DNA from: Owenia fusiformis
Taxonomy: Eukaryota; Annelida; Polychaeta; Sabellida; Oweniidae
Length of the DNA: 64,000 nucleotides
Assembly (NCBI GenBank): GCA_903813345.2
Contig: CAIIXF020000010.1
Coordinates: 5,201,169 to 5,265,168, forward strand
Direction of reading: 5' to 3'
Position numbers and translations under genes: made by a program. Shown here piece after piece: positions 1 through 11,251 of this stretch (positions are counted from its first letter, which is position 1; every line of letters begins with the position of its first letter). The notes below the pieces were generated by a model. The model saw only the letters and a list, made by a program, of their open reading frames with translations, made no database searches and was not told the origin of the DNA.

Positions 1-559
1 CTGGCATACACCGCAAGTGAATATGCCATATTCGTTGCGGAATATGACATCTTTTTGTATCGTGTTTACCGCGTAATACATGACACCTATATTTCATGGC
101 ATGGTATAAAATGGCCATAAAATCGTGACCACTAGAGATAGACCACTGAGATTGGGTAGATTGATAATACATTGACCAAGACTCAACTCATGCAGGATGA
201 CTGGACTGAGTTATTAAGATTTGTTTGGGTTACCTTTTTGGCTCGCCCTGTATTAAGGAAAAATTGTTACTTTTGACTAAGGTGTTCTTAACCACACAGT
301 GATATTGAGAAATGAAATGAAAAAGTTCAACTGAACAATTGGATTTCAAGATGAAATTCAATTAATGAGGAAAAGGTTTCTACGTTAATAAATCCTACTG
401 AGTTAACTAGTGTAACACAAAGTAAATCCCTGGTCTTTATACAGCTGTACAGGGCATGGTTCGATTACGTTATGTTCATTGTCAAAAAGCTGCCTTAATT
501 TTGTAATCTTAACCTTCATATATGGCAACAATCAGTTACAAACTTGTCTATCACCAAAC

Positions 560-842
560 TTCATCAGGGGCGGATCTGGGAACCAACAAGGGGGGGGGGG
601 CAAATTTCAGGTCTGAGAAAAAAACATCTGGGCTTGCGCGGAAAAAACTTATGACCAAATAGGCCCACTTAAGGCCTTTTTCGGACCCAAATTTTTTTCT
701 GGGCCCACCCAAGGGTACCCTGCGTGCAGAGTCTAGTTAAACTACAGACGAAGACAAAGCTCTCTTTTAAGAAGTGAAGTCAAACGAATGCAAAGGGTAA
801 CCCAAGGGGGGTGGGCGGGCCCCCAGATCCGCCAGTGTTCAT
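560..842. mobile_element. hAT-like MITE with CAGGGGCGGATCTGGG ends
   Basis: The left end CAGGGGCGGATCTGGG (565-580) is mirrored by an inverted copy ending at 837 (CACTGGCGGATCTGGG when read inwards). The element is flanked by TTCAT at 560-564 and 838-842. The CA(G/C) ends and short target duplication suit a non-autonomous hAT-type element, although hAT duplications are usually 8 bp. The interior is about 270 bp with G- and C-runs and no coding capacity. An internal piece (about 718-800) recurs inverted at 45700-45800 in a HECT-gene intron. Confidence 0.55.
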
Positions 843-1318
843 TATTTAGTCATCATTATTTTCAATCAGTAATGGAGGTATTTGCACAAATACCTTTGCA
901 TACCTTACATGCCATAGAACAATTATTCCATTTTTCTGCAAGTACATCTCATAGAAGTACAATCTGCCTTCCACACACAATGGATGATCTCTGAGAGAGG
1001 GGAGCTGCATTTAGGCAATTGGTACAAAAGCTTCATTGCTTATTTCCCAGCCCAATTATAATGGAGGCAGTTTATTTCCCTCCCACTCCAGGATCTGATG
1101 GTACACTCTATAAGTGGTATTCCGCAGCATCAGAAGTTGGAGGAAGAACATGGGGCTGCAATAATTCAGATCTTGCTGCTCTCTTTTAATAGAATTTTTG
1201 AAACCTAAGTTCATTTAGGGTTTCACCATTTTTCCACCATAAATTGACAAAAGAGCATGTTCCTCTGCAATGACAGAGTTGCTTGCATTTCACTGGTTTT
1301 CCACTTAATTACGTTTTA

Positions 1319-1755
1319 ACAAAATGTCGGAACATCGAAGGTATGAGTTTTCTTTTCTCCTTATTTCACACGTTGTAGGCAGAATTTCTGCAACATTGTT
1401 ATCACAAACATGAATCAGTATTATATGTTTAAAAAATGTACCTGTACATATTTGCGAACAAATAGTTCAGAAGACAACAGAATTGTCGATATAATTCCTC
1501 ACTTTAGTTACATAAACGGTATTTTGATAAACAGTTAAGATCTGCACTTTTAACCCAAATCGTTTATGTAACTTAAGTAAGGAATTAAATCAACAATTCT
1601 GTTGTCTTCCGAGCTATTTTTGCGCAAACATGTACATTTTCTAAAACATATGATACTGATACACGATCACGATTGTAAGAAAAAACATCGTGGGGATTCT
1701 GCCTATAACGCGTGAAAAAAGAAAAATCGTACCTTCGACGTTTAGACATTTTGTT
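1319..1755. repeat. Diverged inverted repeat with roughly 205-bp arms
   Basis: The left arm (1319 to about 1526) and right arm (about 1553 to 1755) are inverted copies of each other over their whole length with scattered mismatches, around a loop of about 25 bp. Both arms begin AACAAAATGTC and both open a short reading frame starting MS.(H/R)RRY.FSF. It could be a foldback element or two head-to-head copies of a small repeat. No terminal duplication was identified. Confidence 0.6.
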
Positions 1756-3504
1756 ACTGAAACGACCCATTTGGTAATTTAAAAACAACCGCTTGTTTTC
1801 TCAAGAACTCTATCTTTTTTATCTGCCTCAATGATAGCTTCTTGTCTATGCCAGGTATAACAAGAATGCGGTGTCACTCCCCAGAAAAGATAAACAAAAA
1901 ACAATCTTATTTCATTTATATTCCAACATTTTGTTTCTTGGGTTACTGCTTTTGGTTCAGGTTTAAAGAAAATGTTGAAGTTTGTGTTTACAAGGAGATC
2001 TGTATGAGTACTGTATTTGAGGTTTGGACACTTTGGATTACAGTTTTCACAATAACAATATCTGCGTCCGATTCTGATTGTAGCACATGTACACTCAATG
2101 TTTTCCAACCTGACAGACAGTACCATCATTCCTACGCACTGAAATTATATTAATGAAAGACTCCCCAGATATATGAGATTTAAATGTGCTCTATCAGTTT
2201 AAATTCCGTTTAATAACCATAAATTCGTTTCTACAGCACTATACATCCAATTGATAGTTCCATAGTAATGTACTCTTATGTGATGATTTATTTATCTGAT
2301 GAATTTAAATATATGCAAATTTTGTAATTGCGGATTGTAATTAATAATTTTAATTTAAACAATATTAAATTGCACAGAAACTACAACTTACATTATTTAG
2401 ATAAGCCTAGTATAGAGCAGTTATCAAATACCCTAATATCAGAGTGGTGATTTGTAATTATTCATCAAATAAAAGTGAGGTCACCTTAACATTTCACCTG
2501 GTGCAACTAATAATTCCTATTTTTCATACTAATAAGATATACCTTCACAAAACTTGTATTTTAGATGATGACAAGCCTATATAAATGATTTAGATGTCAA
2601 CTCTAACACAAATGTGATGCATTGTGGGAGTTAGTCATCAAAACTATAGTCTCCCCTATAGTGGGTGGGGCAAAACTATGAAAATGAAATAATTTTTTTC
2701 TTCCTAAGTATACAAGTTAGAATTCTGACACTCTCCAAATATGAAGTTCATATGAATATGTAACACCATGATTTTTTTCATGTTTTTCTGACAAACTGAT
2801 CCTAAAATATCTAAATAGATATGTGATAACATGCCTGTTTTGTGGCCTATTTTGTTATACTTTGGGGTCAAATGACCAATTACTGGTCTCAAAAATGATT
2901 AAAATAATATTTTAATTATTTGTGAATATGTTATCTATCATAATAAAGCTTGAATACTTGACTAACGTATTCCATTTGGGAAGAAAAAATTGTTTCCTAC
3001 CAATACTCAATTTTGGGGTAGGGTTGTAGGGGGTACCTAGGAAGTGAAATTTCATATTTGTCCACTGCATACATTTTTCTATATTTTTGATATGTTTTTC
3101 AACTGATATCAATACATAATATAAGACTAATTTAAAAACTGTTGCAATTTTTGGGATGTTTGGGCCTTTTATGAGCCCATTTGCTTAGCCTACTCCCTGC
3201 CTCGCCACTTTAGTAACAGAGCCACTGATGGTCTGTGGAGAAATACCGTCAACCCTCAACTCAACTTTCCTATGGTTCAACCTAAAAAAAATTACTCTTT
3301 GTTAAGGTTGTCTAAAATGATGGTTGGTGCAACGATCTTGATATATATGAGGACCTCAATGTTGTATAATAATTGTGTTTGCCATTCGAACTTCATTTTG
3401 AATGCGTGGACTCGGCACAGGTTATATCAGTGACCAAGATAAGTAAAAATGTAAGATATAATACACAAACACATAGAGCACTGTATAACATTCCTTTAAC
3501 CGAC

Positions 3505-6500
3505 CTGATATTGCCTCTTAGTCGTGTATGTCCCATTTCTTCCCTTCTGATAAATACACAACTGTAGGTGACATTTACAATTGATCCTACCGTGATCGAA
3601 TCTGGTTTCTTAGGATTCGGTCCATAGCAGTTCAGACTGCATTGGACCACCTCCTCAGCCACTGTAAGTCAAAGAAATTAAATTACAATTGAAAATCATA
3701 ATAACGCAGATGCGAGTAGGTAGTTACCATTTTCGCCACCAGGTGGCTCGTTCGGGTCAGATAACATGGCGGGTATAGTAGAAAGTTCCATTTAACTTAA
3801 ATTCCATCTGTTTTAGTGGTTCAATTTTTATATAACCCTTATGTATCTAATAGTTATGCAAATTAGAATATGTCCGGTAAAGGAACATTTTATCCGTCCA
3901 ATACAAGAAAAGATATTTCACGTTTTGTGATTTTGTAACATGGGGTCTATGAGAAGAAGTCACATTTTCAAAAAAAAGTAAATTTTCAAAGTTGATAAAC
4001 AATTTTCGAAACCATTTTACAAGATGTACGTGTACTTTTACATGTGGATTTCAAATATGACATCACTTAGACTGAATTTTGAATATTTAATGACGTAAAT
4101 CAAGATTATTTCTATTCGCATCTAGTCTATATCACAGAGACACTGTCATTTAGTATACTTTGCCTTATCAATCATGGTAGTATTATTTCTATATTCTAGT
4201 AAACTGTACGCACTACTGCATTGTCCATTTTTGCAGAACATTTTACCAGCGCATTCTGGTCCTCTCCCACAGCGATATCCCCTTTCATGTTTCATCTCAC
4301 ATCTGCCTTTCTGTGTGGCAGCAGTTCCTCCCACACTGCAGTACTTGTGTTTGCCATCTTTGAATTGTAAGCAGTCACTGTCAACTCTACAAGTTTCCTC
4401 ACAAGTGCCTGATGAGAAGATTGAAAACGGGGATGTGTTCATTGGATTCATGATTTCGACTTTTGCAATTGTGCTGGTATAACTTTTAGACATTTCTGTT
4501 TTAGCCATGTTTACATATAGGTGTTTACATATTCAGTTTTATATGCCCTTTGAGTGTCTATCTGCTTTATTTATTACTTCCTGGAGTGAAAGTCTTTAGC
4601 AGTCAACTTATTTTTGACATGACCATTTTGGCACATTATTTATAATTTATATTCAAATCTCTTCTGAATTTCAAAAAGCATCAACCATTGATCATGTAAA
4701 TAAATAGAGGATATCCTATGATTTATGAGTGATATGATTTTTATCCACGAATGGATATGATATCTGCACGAGCGAGCGTAGCGAGAGAGTGCAGATATCA
4801 ATATCCATGAGTGGATTAAAATCATATCACGAGTAAATCATAGGATGTTCTTTTTATTCCATAGTTAAAGAGTACTTGTCATATTCTCCACCTCCAATTA
4901 TCAAAAGGAATAACAATACATAAATATCAAGTTAAAACTTTTATTACAATAGTTAGCCTATCAAACAATATTTACACAATATTTTACAAACAAATAGATC
5001 AGTAAATAGACAACAGTCTAATTAATAATTAAAAAGCCAACAGTCAATAGTCATGTTCACATATCATGGCCAATAATCATTGTAATTGTGACTGTGATTA
5101 GTCACTTATCAATATTTTACCAGTCATATAACAGTCTATAGTCAATAGTCATGTTCAAATATAACATATCAAAAATCCTTGTTACTGTGACTGCGATGGG
5201 TCACTTCTCAATATTTTATGTTTTGAAACACTTTCAACTGTGCTAGATGAAGGAAGAGTAATGTTAAAGCTAAAGTTCCCACCAGATATATGACTATTCT
5301 GGAAAATAGCTGGAAGGGGATTACCAGACTGAGACATACTTGATATAGCACATTCCAATGACTGAGCCTCATTTATTTTGTGATTTTCCTTGTTGCCATT
5401 TGGCTTGAATGCACTAAGTGTATGACTTATATCCTCGTGTTCTCCAATGTCCAGTTCGTGGTAGTTTGTTATACTCTGTATGTTTTTATGCCCCGTCATC
5501 TGTTGTATATTAGTATCTGAAACTCCGCCTTTCTTCAGTGTTTTCACGAGAGTTTTCCTGCTGGAATGATTGCTTACATTGTCTGCACTAATACCAGCTG
5601 GAATTATACATGAAAAAGGTGTCAACAATGTATGAACATAAATCTGCCAAGTTTGCATACAAGCACTAGAAATAATATGAACTTGTGATCTCCCCAGCAT
5701 TTGAAAATACAGTAGCCAAAATGAAAATATTTCTGTAAGCTTAAGAAAAAAAATTATGAAAATGGCATGATTTGACAAATTCTAGTTAGCTTTGTGGATT
5801 GGAACACTTTGAGAAAAAATTCTCTGGTAAAAACTACAGGAACATATCTATTAACATTGTATTCAATACTTGGGAAACACTTATTTAAGACTGTTTAATT
5901 ACCTTTAGTGCAACATTTCTTCATTATTTGCATGAGGGTGTTTTCTCCCATAGGTTGTGTAAGATACCATGATCCCACTGGAACTTCATTCTTGCCTCTG
6001 CGAATGCCCAAGTAGAAGGGAGCATCATCATAGTTCATAGAACAAGGCCGCATGTTCTGATATTTCTTGAAGGCAGAGACTGGGTCTCTGGGGTCATTAG
6101 GATCTCCACTTGTAGCAAACATCTTTGGTGGGACCGTTCTGATATTGCGTGGAGTTTCGCCTGTTCTCGTTTTGGTTTGTCGTTCTTTAAATTCAATGTA
6201 TTCTTTGCCATTGGAAGTTTTCAACCTGAGGTCCCCCCACTGTATATTTCGACTTTCACGCCCTGGTCGAATTCCGAAATGTACACAATTATTCCACCAA
6301 ACAAGATTTGATAGTGATTCTGGATTGTCCAATGAAAAGGCCATCGATTCGAATAGTTTTTCAACTTCTTCCTCAGTAAGCGATCGTGATCGATTAGGTC
6401 GATTCCCTTTCCCAATACATTTTAACTGTTTCTGTTTTGATTTTAAAGTGTCTCTTGTTTTCTTGAATTGTGCATCTTCCAAAATATTATGTGGGTAGCC

Positions 6501-9500
6501 AGATTCTTGAAGATACCTCGATATGCTTGCAAATAGACTTCTAAGGCTAGTTGGTTCATACTCATTACCATCTTTCTTGGTCACATTCGTGAAAAAGATA
6601 CTTAGTAATGTATTCAGTGCATCTGGTTCAATGTCTTTTATGTCTCTGTTTTCTCCTCTCACTTTCAAAAAATTTTCCAAGATTTTTATATCATAACGAG
6701 TCTTTTTGACAGTGTTTTTGTTCCTCTGTGCATTTATCAGATCGTCTGGGTCTTTATCTCCGATTTGTAAATGTCCACTTATCAAAGATTGTGAGTGTTC
6801 ATCATTTGAATCATCAGAATCGTCCGAAATTAAATGATTTAGCTCAAATCTGCCAAACGATTCGGCCATGTTGACATTTAGCCTCGTTTTGAGACTGAAG
6901 TAGCAAAAATCCATTAACCATCGCATACGACGTCGTATGTCATGGCTAAAAAATCGTATGCTATGGTTAAGAGAAAAGTTGTCAAAAATATCATATTTTA
7001 CCACTGATTACAAAAATACCGTTTTTATTTTGACATGTTATGCTATGAATATCATGCTAACTATGGAATAAATAGAGGATATCCTATGATTTATGAGTGA
7101 TATGATTTTTATCCACGAATGGATATGATATCTGCACGAGCGAGCGTAGCGAGAGAGTGCAGATATCAATATCCATGAGTGGATTAAAATCATATCACGA
7201 GTAAATCATAGGATGTTCTTTTTATTCCATAGTTAAAGAGTACTTGTCATATTCTCCACCTCCAATTATCAAAAGGAATAACAATACATAAATATCAAGT
7301 TAAAACTTTTATTACAATAGTTAGCCTATCAAACAATATTTACACAATATTTTACAAACAAATAGATCAGTAAATAGACAACAGTCTAATTAATAATTAA
7401 AAAGCCAACAGTCAATAGTCATGTTCACATATCATGGCCAATAATCATTGTAATTGTGACTGTGATTAGTCACTTATCAATATTTTACCAGTCATATAAC
7501 AGTCTATAGTCAATAGTCATGTTCAAATATAACATATCAAAAATCCTTGTTACTGTGACTGCGATGGGTCACTTCTCAATATTTTATGTTTTGAAACACT
7601 TTCAACTGTGCTAGATGAAGGAAGAGTAATGTTAAAGCTAAAGTTCCCACCAGATATATGACTATTCTGGAAAATAGCTGGAAGGGGATTACCAGACTGA
7701 GACATACTTGATATAGCACATTCCAATGACTGAGCCTCATTTATTTTGTGATTTTCCTTGTTGCCATTTGGCTTGAATGCACTAAGTGTATGACTTATAT
7801 CCTCGTGTTCTCCAATGTCCAGTTCGTGGTAGTTTGTTATACTCTGTATGTTTTTATGCCCCGTCATCTGTTGTATATTAGTATCTGAAACTCCGCCTTT
7901 CTTCAGTGTTTTCACGAGAGTTTTCCTGCTGGAATGATTGCTTACATTGTCTGCACTAATACCAGCTGGAATTATACATGAAAAAGGTGTCAACAATGTA
8001 TGAACATAAATCTGCCAAGTTTGCATACAAGCACTAGAAATAATATGAACTTGTGATCTCCCCAGCATTTGAAAATACAGTAGCCAAAATGAAAATATTT
8101 CTGTAAGCTTAAGAAAAAAAATTATGAAAATGGCATGATTTGACAAATTCTAGTTAGCTTTGTGGATTGGAACACTTTGAGAAAAAATTCTCTGGTAAAA
8201 ACTACAGGAACATATCTATTAACATTGTATTCAATACTTGGGAAACACTTATTTAAGACTGTTTAATTACCTTTAGTGCAACATTTCTTCATTATTTGCA
8301 TGAGGGTGTTTTCTCCCATAGGTTGTGTAAGATACCATGATCCCACTGGAACTTCATTCTTGCCTCTGCGAATGCCCAAGTAGAAGGGAGCATCATCATA
8401 GTTCATAGAACAAGGCCGCATGTTCTGATATTTCTTGAAGGCAGAGACTGGGTCTCTGGGGTCATTAGGATCTCCACTTGTAGCAAACATCTTTGGTGGG
8501 ACCGTTCTGATATTGCGTGGAGTTTCGCCTGTTCTCGTTTTGGTTTGTCGTTCTTTAAATTCAATGTATTCTTTGCCATTGGAAGTTTTCAACCTGAGGT
8601 CCCCCCACTGTATATTTCGACTTTCACGCCCTGGTCGAATTCCGAAATGTACACAATTATTCCACCAAACAAGATTTGATAGTGATTCTGGATTGTCCAA
8701 TGAAAAGGCCATCGATTCGAATAGTTTTTCAACTTCTTCCTCAGTAAGCGATCGTGATCGATTAGGTCGATTCCCTTTCCCAATACATTTTAACTGTTTC
8801 TGTTTTGATTTTAAAGTGTCTCTTGTTTTCTTGAATTGTGCATCTTCCAAAATATTATGTGGGTAGCCAGATTCTTGAAGATACCTCGATATGCTTGCAA
8901 ATAGACTTCTAAGGCTAGTTGGTTCATACTCATTACCATCTTTCTTGGTCACATTCGTGAAAAAGATACTTAGTAATGTATTCAGTGCATCTGGTTCAAT
9001 GTCTTTTATGTCTCTGTTTTCTCCTCTCACTTTCAAAAAATTTTCCAAGATTTTTATATCATAACGAGTCTTTTTGACAGTGTTTTTGTTCCTCTGTGCA
9101 TTTATCAGATCGTCTGGGTCTTTATCTCCGATTTGTAAATGTCCACTTATCAAAGATTGTGAGTGTTCATCATTTGAATCATCAGAATCGTCCGAAATTA
9201 AATGATTTAGCTCAAATCTGCCAAACGATTCGGCCATGTTGACATTTAGCCTCGTTTTGAGACTGAAGTAGCAAAAATCCATTAACCATCGCATACGACG
9301 TCGTATGTCATGGCTAAAAAATCGTATGCTATGGTTAAGAGAAAAGTTGTCAAAAATATCATATTTTACCACTGATTACAAAAATACCGTTTTTATTTTG
9401 ACATGTTATGCTATGAATATCATGCTAACTATGGAATAAATTGGGATATGCCATAGAGGTTTTAGTCTATATCATATATCTTTCATGGAAAGTATATACT

Positions 9501-10762
9501 AGAACTCAATGTAGATTTAACTTTGTATTAAATCTGAACATGTAGTGAAAATCATCCTACCATTTCCCAATGGTACACACTTTGAAAGGTGAATACATTC
9601 ATCATTTTTTCTGCATGGTAGTCCTATTGCTACCATAGGTTTGCATTTACCCATGTCACACCATTGTCTCTGCCAACATTCATTGGTGAATCTGCATGAG
9701 TTTGGCCTCCTTTTGTCTCCTTCATGTCCTTTCACACCTATTTATTCAGAAAATGACCACCTGTTTGTTATCAAAGAAGCTAAGTGTGCCCTGACTTATA
9801 TAGAATGTGAGAAATAAGGATATTTAAAACTGAATTTCCCATGAAAATGTTAACCTGCCGAATCATATTGAACATTTTTGATGAATGATCTTTTAATGGA
9901 CCTTTTGATTTTTCATTTGTTATAAATGTACAATACACTTTGTGTGATGTTTATTCACTATTAATTTAAAGACCCAATTGCATTCCTTTCGTATTTAGAT
10001 CACTGCATTTGAGAAAAGGATTCATATGCAACAAAATTATTAGCAAAACTCCAGAAGTAATATGATGATTCATGTAAAGTATAATATGAGGTTATATAAT
10101 GGTTCTCTCTGTATATCATGTTTATACTCGAGTGAATATATGATATATTCACAAGTGAGCGTAGCGAACGAGTGAATATATTATATTCTCACGAGAGTAT
10201 AAAATGCACGATATACAGAATGAACCATTATATAATCTTATTATGCCACTCTAAGTTCAATTACAGTTGATTCGAACACAATCATAACAATTAAAAACCA
10301 TAAAAATATCCCATAGCCAACTCATTAATGCTGATGTTGATCTCGAACCATTTATGACGTGGCTTGATTCTAGCAAATCATGCCGGAACCATTTATGACG
10401 TCACTTGATTCTAGGAAATCATGAACATTTTCATGATTTTTTTATTCATTAGTTCCCAGAATGCACTTCTACAGTGGTATACGCTGGAGTGTATACGGAG
10501 GAGTTGTATACGATGACGATATACCACTCTCCACTGTATATCGTTGTTATAGACCCATGTTATACAACTGTAATTGGACTTAGAGTGGTATAAATAAATA
10601 AACATGTAATTTAAAAGAATTATGTTGGTACTTTTGAGCCACCACGAATAATTGTTTTTTCATTTTACAAATTTAAAGTGACAAATCAAGTTTTGAGTGT
10701 GATAGAAGGTTTTACTTACCTGTTGTTGCTATGACAATCAAGCAGATTATGACAATTTTCAT
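3505..10762 (-). CDS. Gene A: secreted cysteine-rich modular protein, 3' end missing
   Basis: Four exons on the minus strand: 10762-10720, 9737-9561, 4408-4214, 3661-3505. Exon 1 codes a 14-residue signal peptide beginning MKIVIICL. Exon 2 (59 residues) is the first cysteine module (pattern NEC..QWC..GKC.PM, then C..NDEC....KC). Exon 3 (65 residues) is the second module (CEETCRVDSDC, KYCSVGG, GYRCGRGPEC, MFCKNGQC). Exon 4 starts AEEVVQCSLNC and keeps the shared 157-nt length. Introns 1-3 are phase 1, as in paralogues B-D. The donor after exon 4 is GTCGGT, weaker than GTATGT in B and C. The terminal ARKGEFSA exon is not in the window. If the weak donor fails, translation runs on into a hydrophobic tail that stops at 3393. 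Intron 2 has been inflated from about 0.4 kb to 5.2 kb by two Cryptons. The function is unknown; the protein is probably secreted. Confidence 0.75.
3708..4123. repeat. R1 repeat, copy 1 (in gene A intron 3)
   Basis: A repeat of about 416 bp with imperfect inverted ends (AGATGCGAGTAG at one end, CTATTCGCATCT at the other). It is homologous along its length to 17570-18000 and 50551-50978, and is inverted relative to both. It makes up most of the 552-bp intron between exons 3 and 4 of gene A. There is no coding capacity, so it is probably a MITE. Confidence 0.7.
4706..4868. repeat. Crypton 3'-end palindrome (copy 1)
   Basis: Imperfect palindrome with arms of about 75-85 nt. The outer arm reads AGGATATCCTATGATTTA and the inner arm returns as TAAATCATAGGATGTTC. 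The centre is GAGCGAGCGTAGCGAGAGAG. Just inside the inner arm lies CTATGGAATAAA (inverted), which also forms the other end of the element. It is a likely recognition site for the recombinase. The role is inferred from its position and from its retention in the deletion derivative at 29341-29770. Confidence 0.7.
5182..6869 (-). CDS. Crypton tyrosine recombinase, copy 1
   Basis: Two exons, 6869-5903 and 5597-5182, give 460 residues in frame (donor AAAG|GTAATT, acceptor TTCCAG|CTGG). The start is set at MAESFGRF. An in-frame ATG at 7004 would add 45 residues that lie in the element's terminal region. The catalytic tyrosine-recombinase residues are visible: R in GIRPGRES, HxxR in NHSSRKTL, H in MTGHKN and the Y nucleophile in TNYHELD. 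This is the Crypton/DUF3504 type related to the domains in KCTD1- and ZMYM-like proteins. The acidic N-terminus (SDDSDDSNDE) precedes a predicted helical DNA-binding part. The enzyme should cut and join circular element DNA at short sites. The frame is intact. Confidence 0.85.
7057..7237. repeat. Junction palindrome between the two Cryptons
   Basis: At the copy-copy junction the end of copy 1 (CTAACTATGGAATAAA) abuts the 3' palindrome of copy 2. The inner arm of that palindrome also ends in an inverted TTAACTATGGAATAAA, so the junction rebuilds a longer inverted repeat of about 180 bp than either outer end has. A circular intermediate would show the same structure. The centre is GAGCGTAGCGAG. 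Confidence 0.7.
7067..9441 (-). mobile_element. Crypton element, copy 2 of a tandem pair
   Basis: Same sequence as copy 1, shifted by 2368 bp. Identity begins at 4699/7067 and ends at 7073/9441, exactly at the 7-bp AATAAAT. This suggests either insertion of a second circle at the element's own end, insertion of a dimer circle, or a very recent unequal exchange. An assembly duplication cannot be excluded from the sequence alone. Confidence 0.8.
7550..9237 (-). CDS. Crypton tyrosine recombinase, copy 2
   Basis: Exons 9237-8271 and 7965-7550 code the same 460-residue recombinase as copy 1. Both the protein and the intron are unchanged. All R, HxxR, H and Y catalytic positions are present. Two intact identical genes in a row imply recent activity or recent duplication. 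Confidence 0.85.
10089..10239. repeat. Palindrome with GAGCGTAGCGAAC centre
   Basis: Arms starting AGGTTATATAATGGTTC (10089) and ending GAACCATTATATAATCTT (10239) pair through most of their length. The loop centre GTGAGCGTAGCGAACGAGTG closely resembles the centre of the Crypton palindrome, although the arms are unrelated. It lies in intron 1 of gene A. It may be the end of another tyrosine-recombinase element or a short foldback MITE. Confidence 0.6.
10246..10588. mobile_element. Short inverted-repeat element (MITE)
   Basis: A 24-bp terminal inverted repeat starts CCACTCTAAGTTCAATTAC at 10246 and ends at 10588 with one mismatch. The interior holds two tandem copies of a 38-bp unit containing TTTATGACGT (about 10348-10423) and a smaller palindrome near 10480-10545. 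There is no coding capacity. The flanks offer no clear target duplication. Confidence 0.55.
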
Positions 10763-11004
10763 GTTGAAGCCGATTTTATGCTTCTCAGTTATTATACTAA
10801 TTGAGTTAGAAAAAGCTTCTTCATTTACTGCAGTGATCAACAGTTAATAAGTAATAAAATACAGAAGTTGATTAATGTAGTCACGGCCTTGTCATTTTTT
10901 TAACTTAACTGTAAATGTTTGTTCAGATATATGCATTATTTATATTTTTACTTTAATACAAATTAATTAAAGTGGTATATTCATAATTATAAATACTTAG
11001 AGGT

Positions 11005-11116
11005 TATGTCACTATCGTTGCATATATGCCCGAGATTTTCAGTGATATATGGCCCGACCTTGGGAGGGACATTGATCACTGAGAACCGAGGGCATATATG
11101 CAACGATAGTGACATA
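11005..11116. repeat. 112-bp palindrome
   Basis: Arms TATGTCACTATCGTTGCATA (from 11005) and its exact inverse ending at 11116, with an inner pair TCAGTGAT / ATCACTGA. A short cruciform-forming repeat upstream of gene A with no coding content. Confidence 0.7.
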
Positions 11117-11251
11117 CCGTAAACGATTTATAACATACTTATGGTGATGCCGACTGGTCAGAGAGTACTGTTTTATCTAATTGGTTAGCAATGGTTCGGA
11201 AATAATGATTTATTCCCACATGTTTGTATCTTCTTACGAATGTACGAGTCA

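Larger units (their letters stand above)
1..3504. other. Downstream flank of gene A, no firm gene
   Basis: No coding exon can be supported here. The region holds a hAT-like MITE (560-842) and a diverged inverted repeat (1319-1755), both listed separately. A 116-codon minus-strand reading frame (1779-2129) has a cluster of cysteines (CTC, CYC, CENC) behind a possible splice acceptor. It has no partner exon in phase and no family I recognise, so I leave it unassigned. The expected terminal exon of gene A, with its ARKGEFSA core, was looked for on the minus strand and not found. It probably lies beyond the left edge. Confidence 0.5.
4699..7073 (-). mobile_element. Crypton element, copy 1 of a tandem pair
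   Basis: A 2368-bp repeat unit, identical to 7067-9441 as far as I can compare. The 7-bp word AATAAAT stands at the left end (4699-4705), at the junction between copies (7067-7073) and at the right end (9435-9441). The element codes one spliced tyrosine recombinase and carries a palindrome of about 150 bp at its 3' end. Family knowledge: Cryptons insert by recombining a circle with a short identical site and leave no classical TSD, which fits this arrangement. It sits in intron 2 of gene A in the same orientation as the gene. Confidence 0.85.

Noticed and set aside
1779-2129. 116-codon cysteine-containing minus-strand frame as a gene
   Set aside because: No signal peptide, no in-phase neighbour exon and no recognised pattern beyond a cysteine cluster; evidence is too thin.
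5182-5778. Second Crypton frame as an independent protein starting at 5778
   Set aside because: The first 60 codons are intron. The acceptor at 5597 joins the HxxR-H-Y half to the upstream R half in frame.
6067-6498. Plus-strand frames inside the Cryptons (also 8435-8866)
   Set aside because: Shadows of the recombinase exon on the opposite strand.
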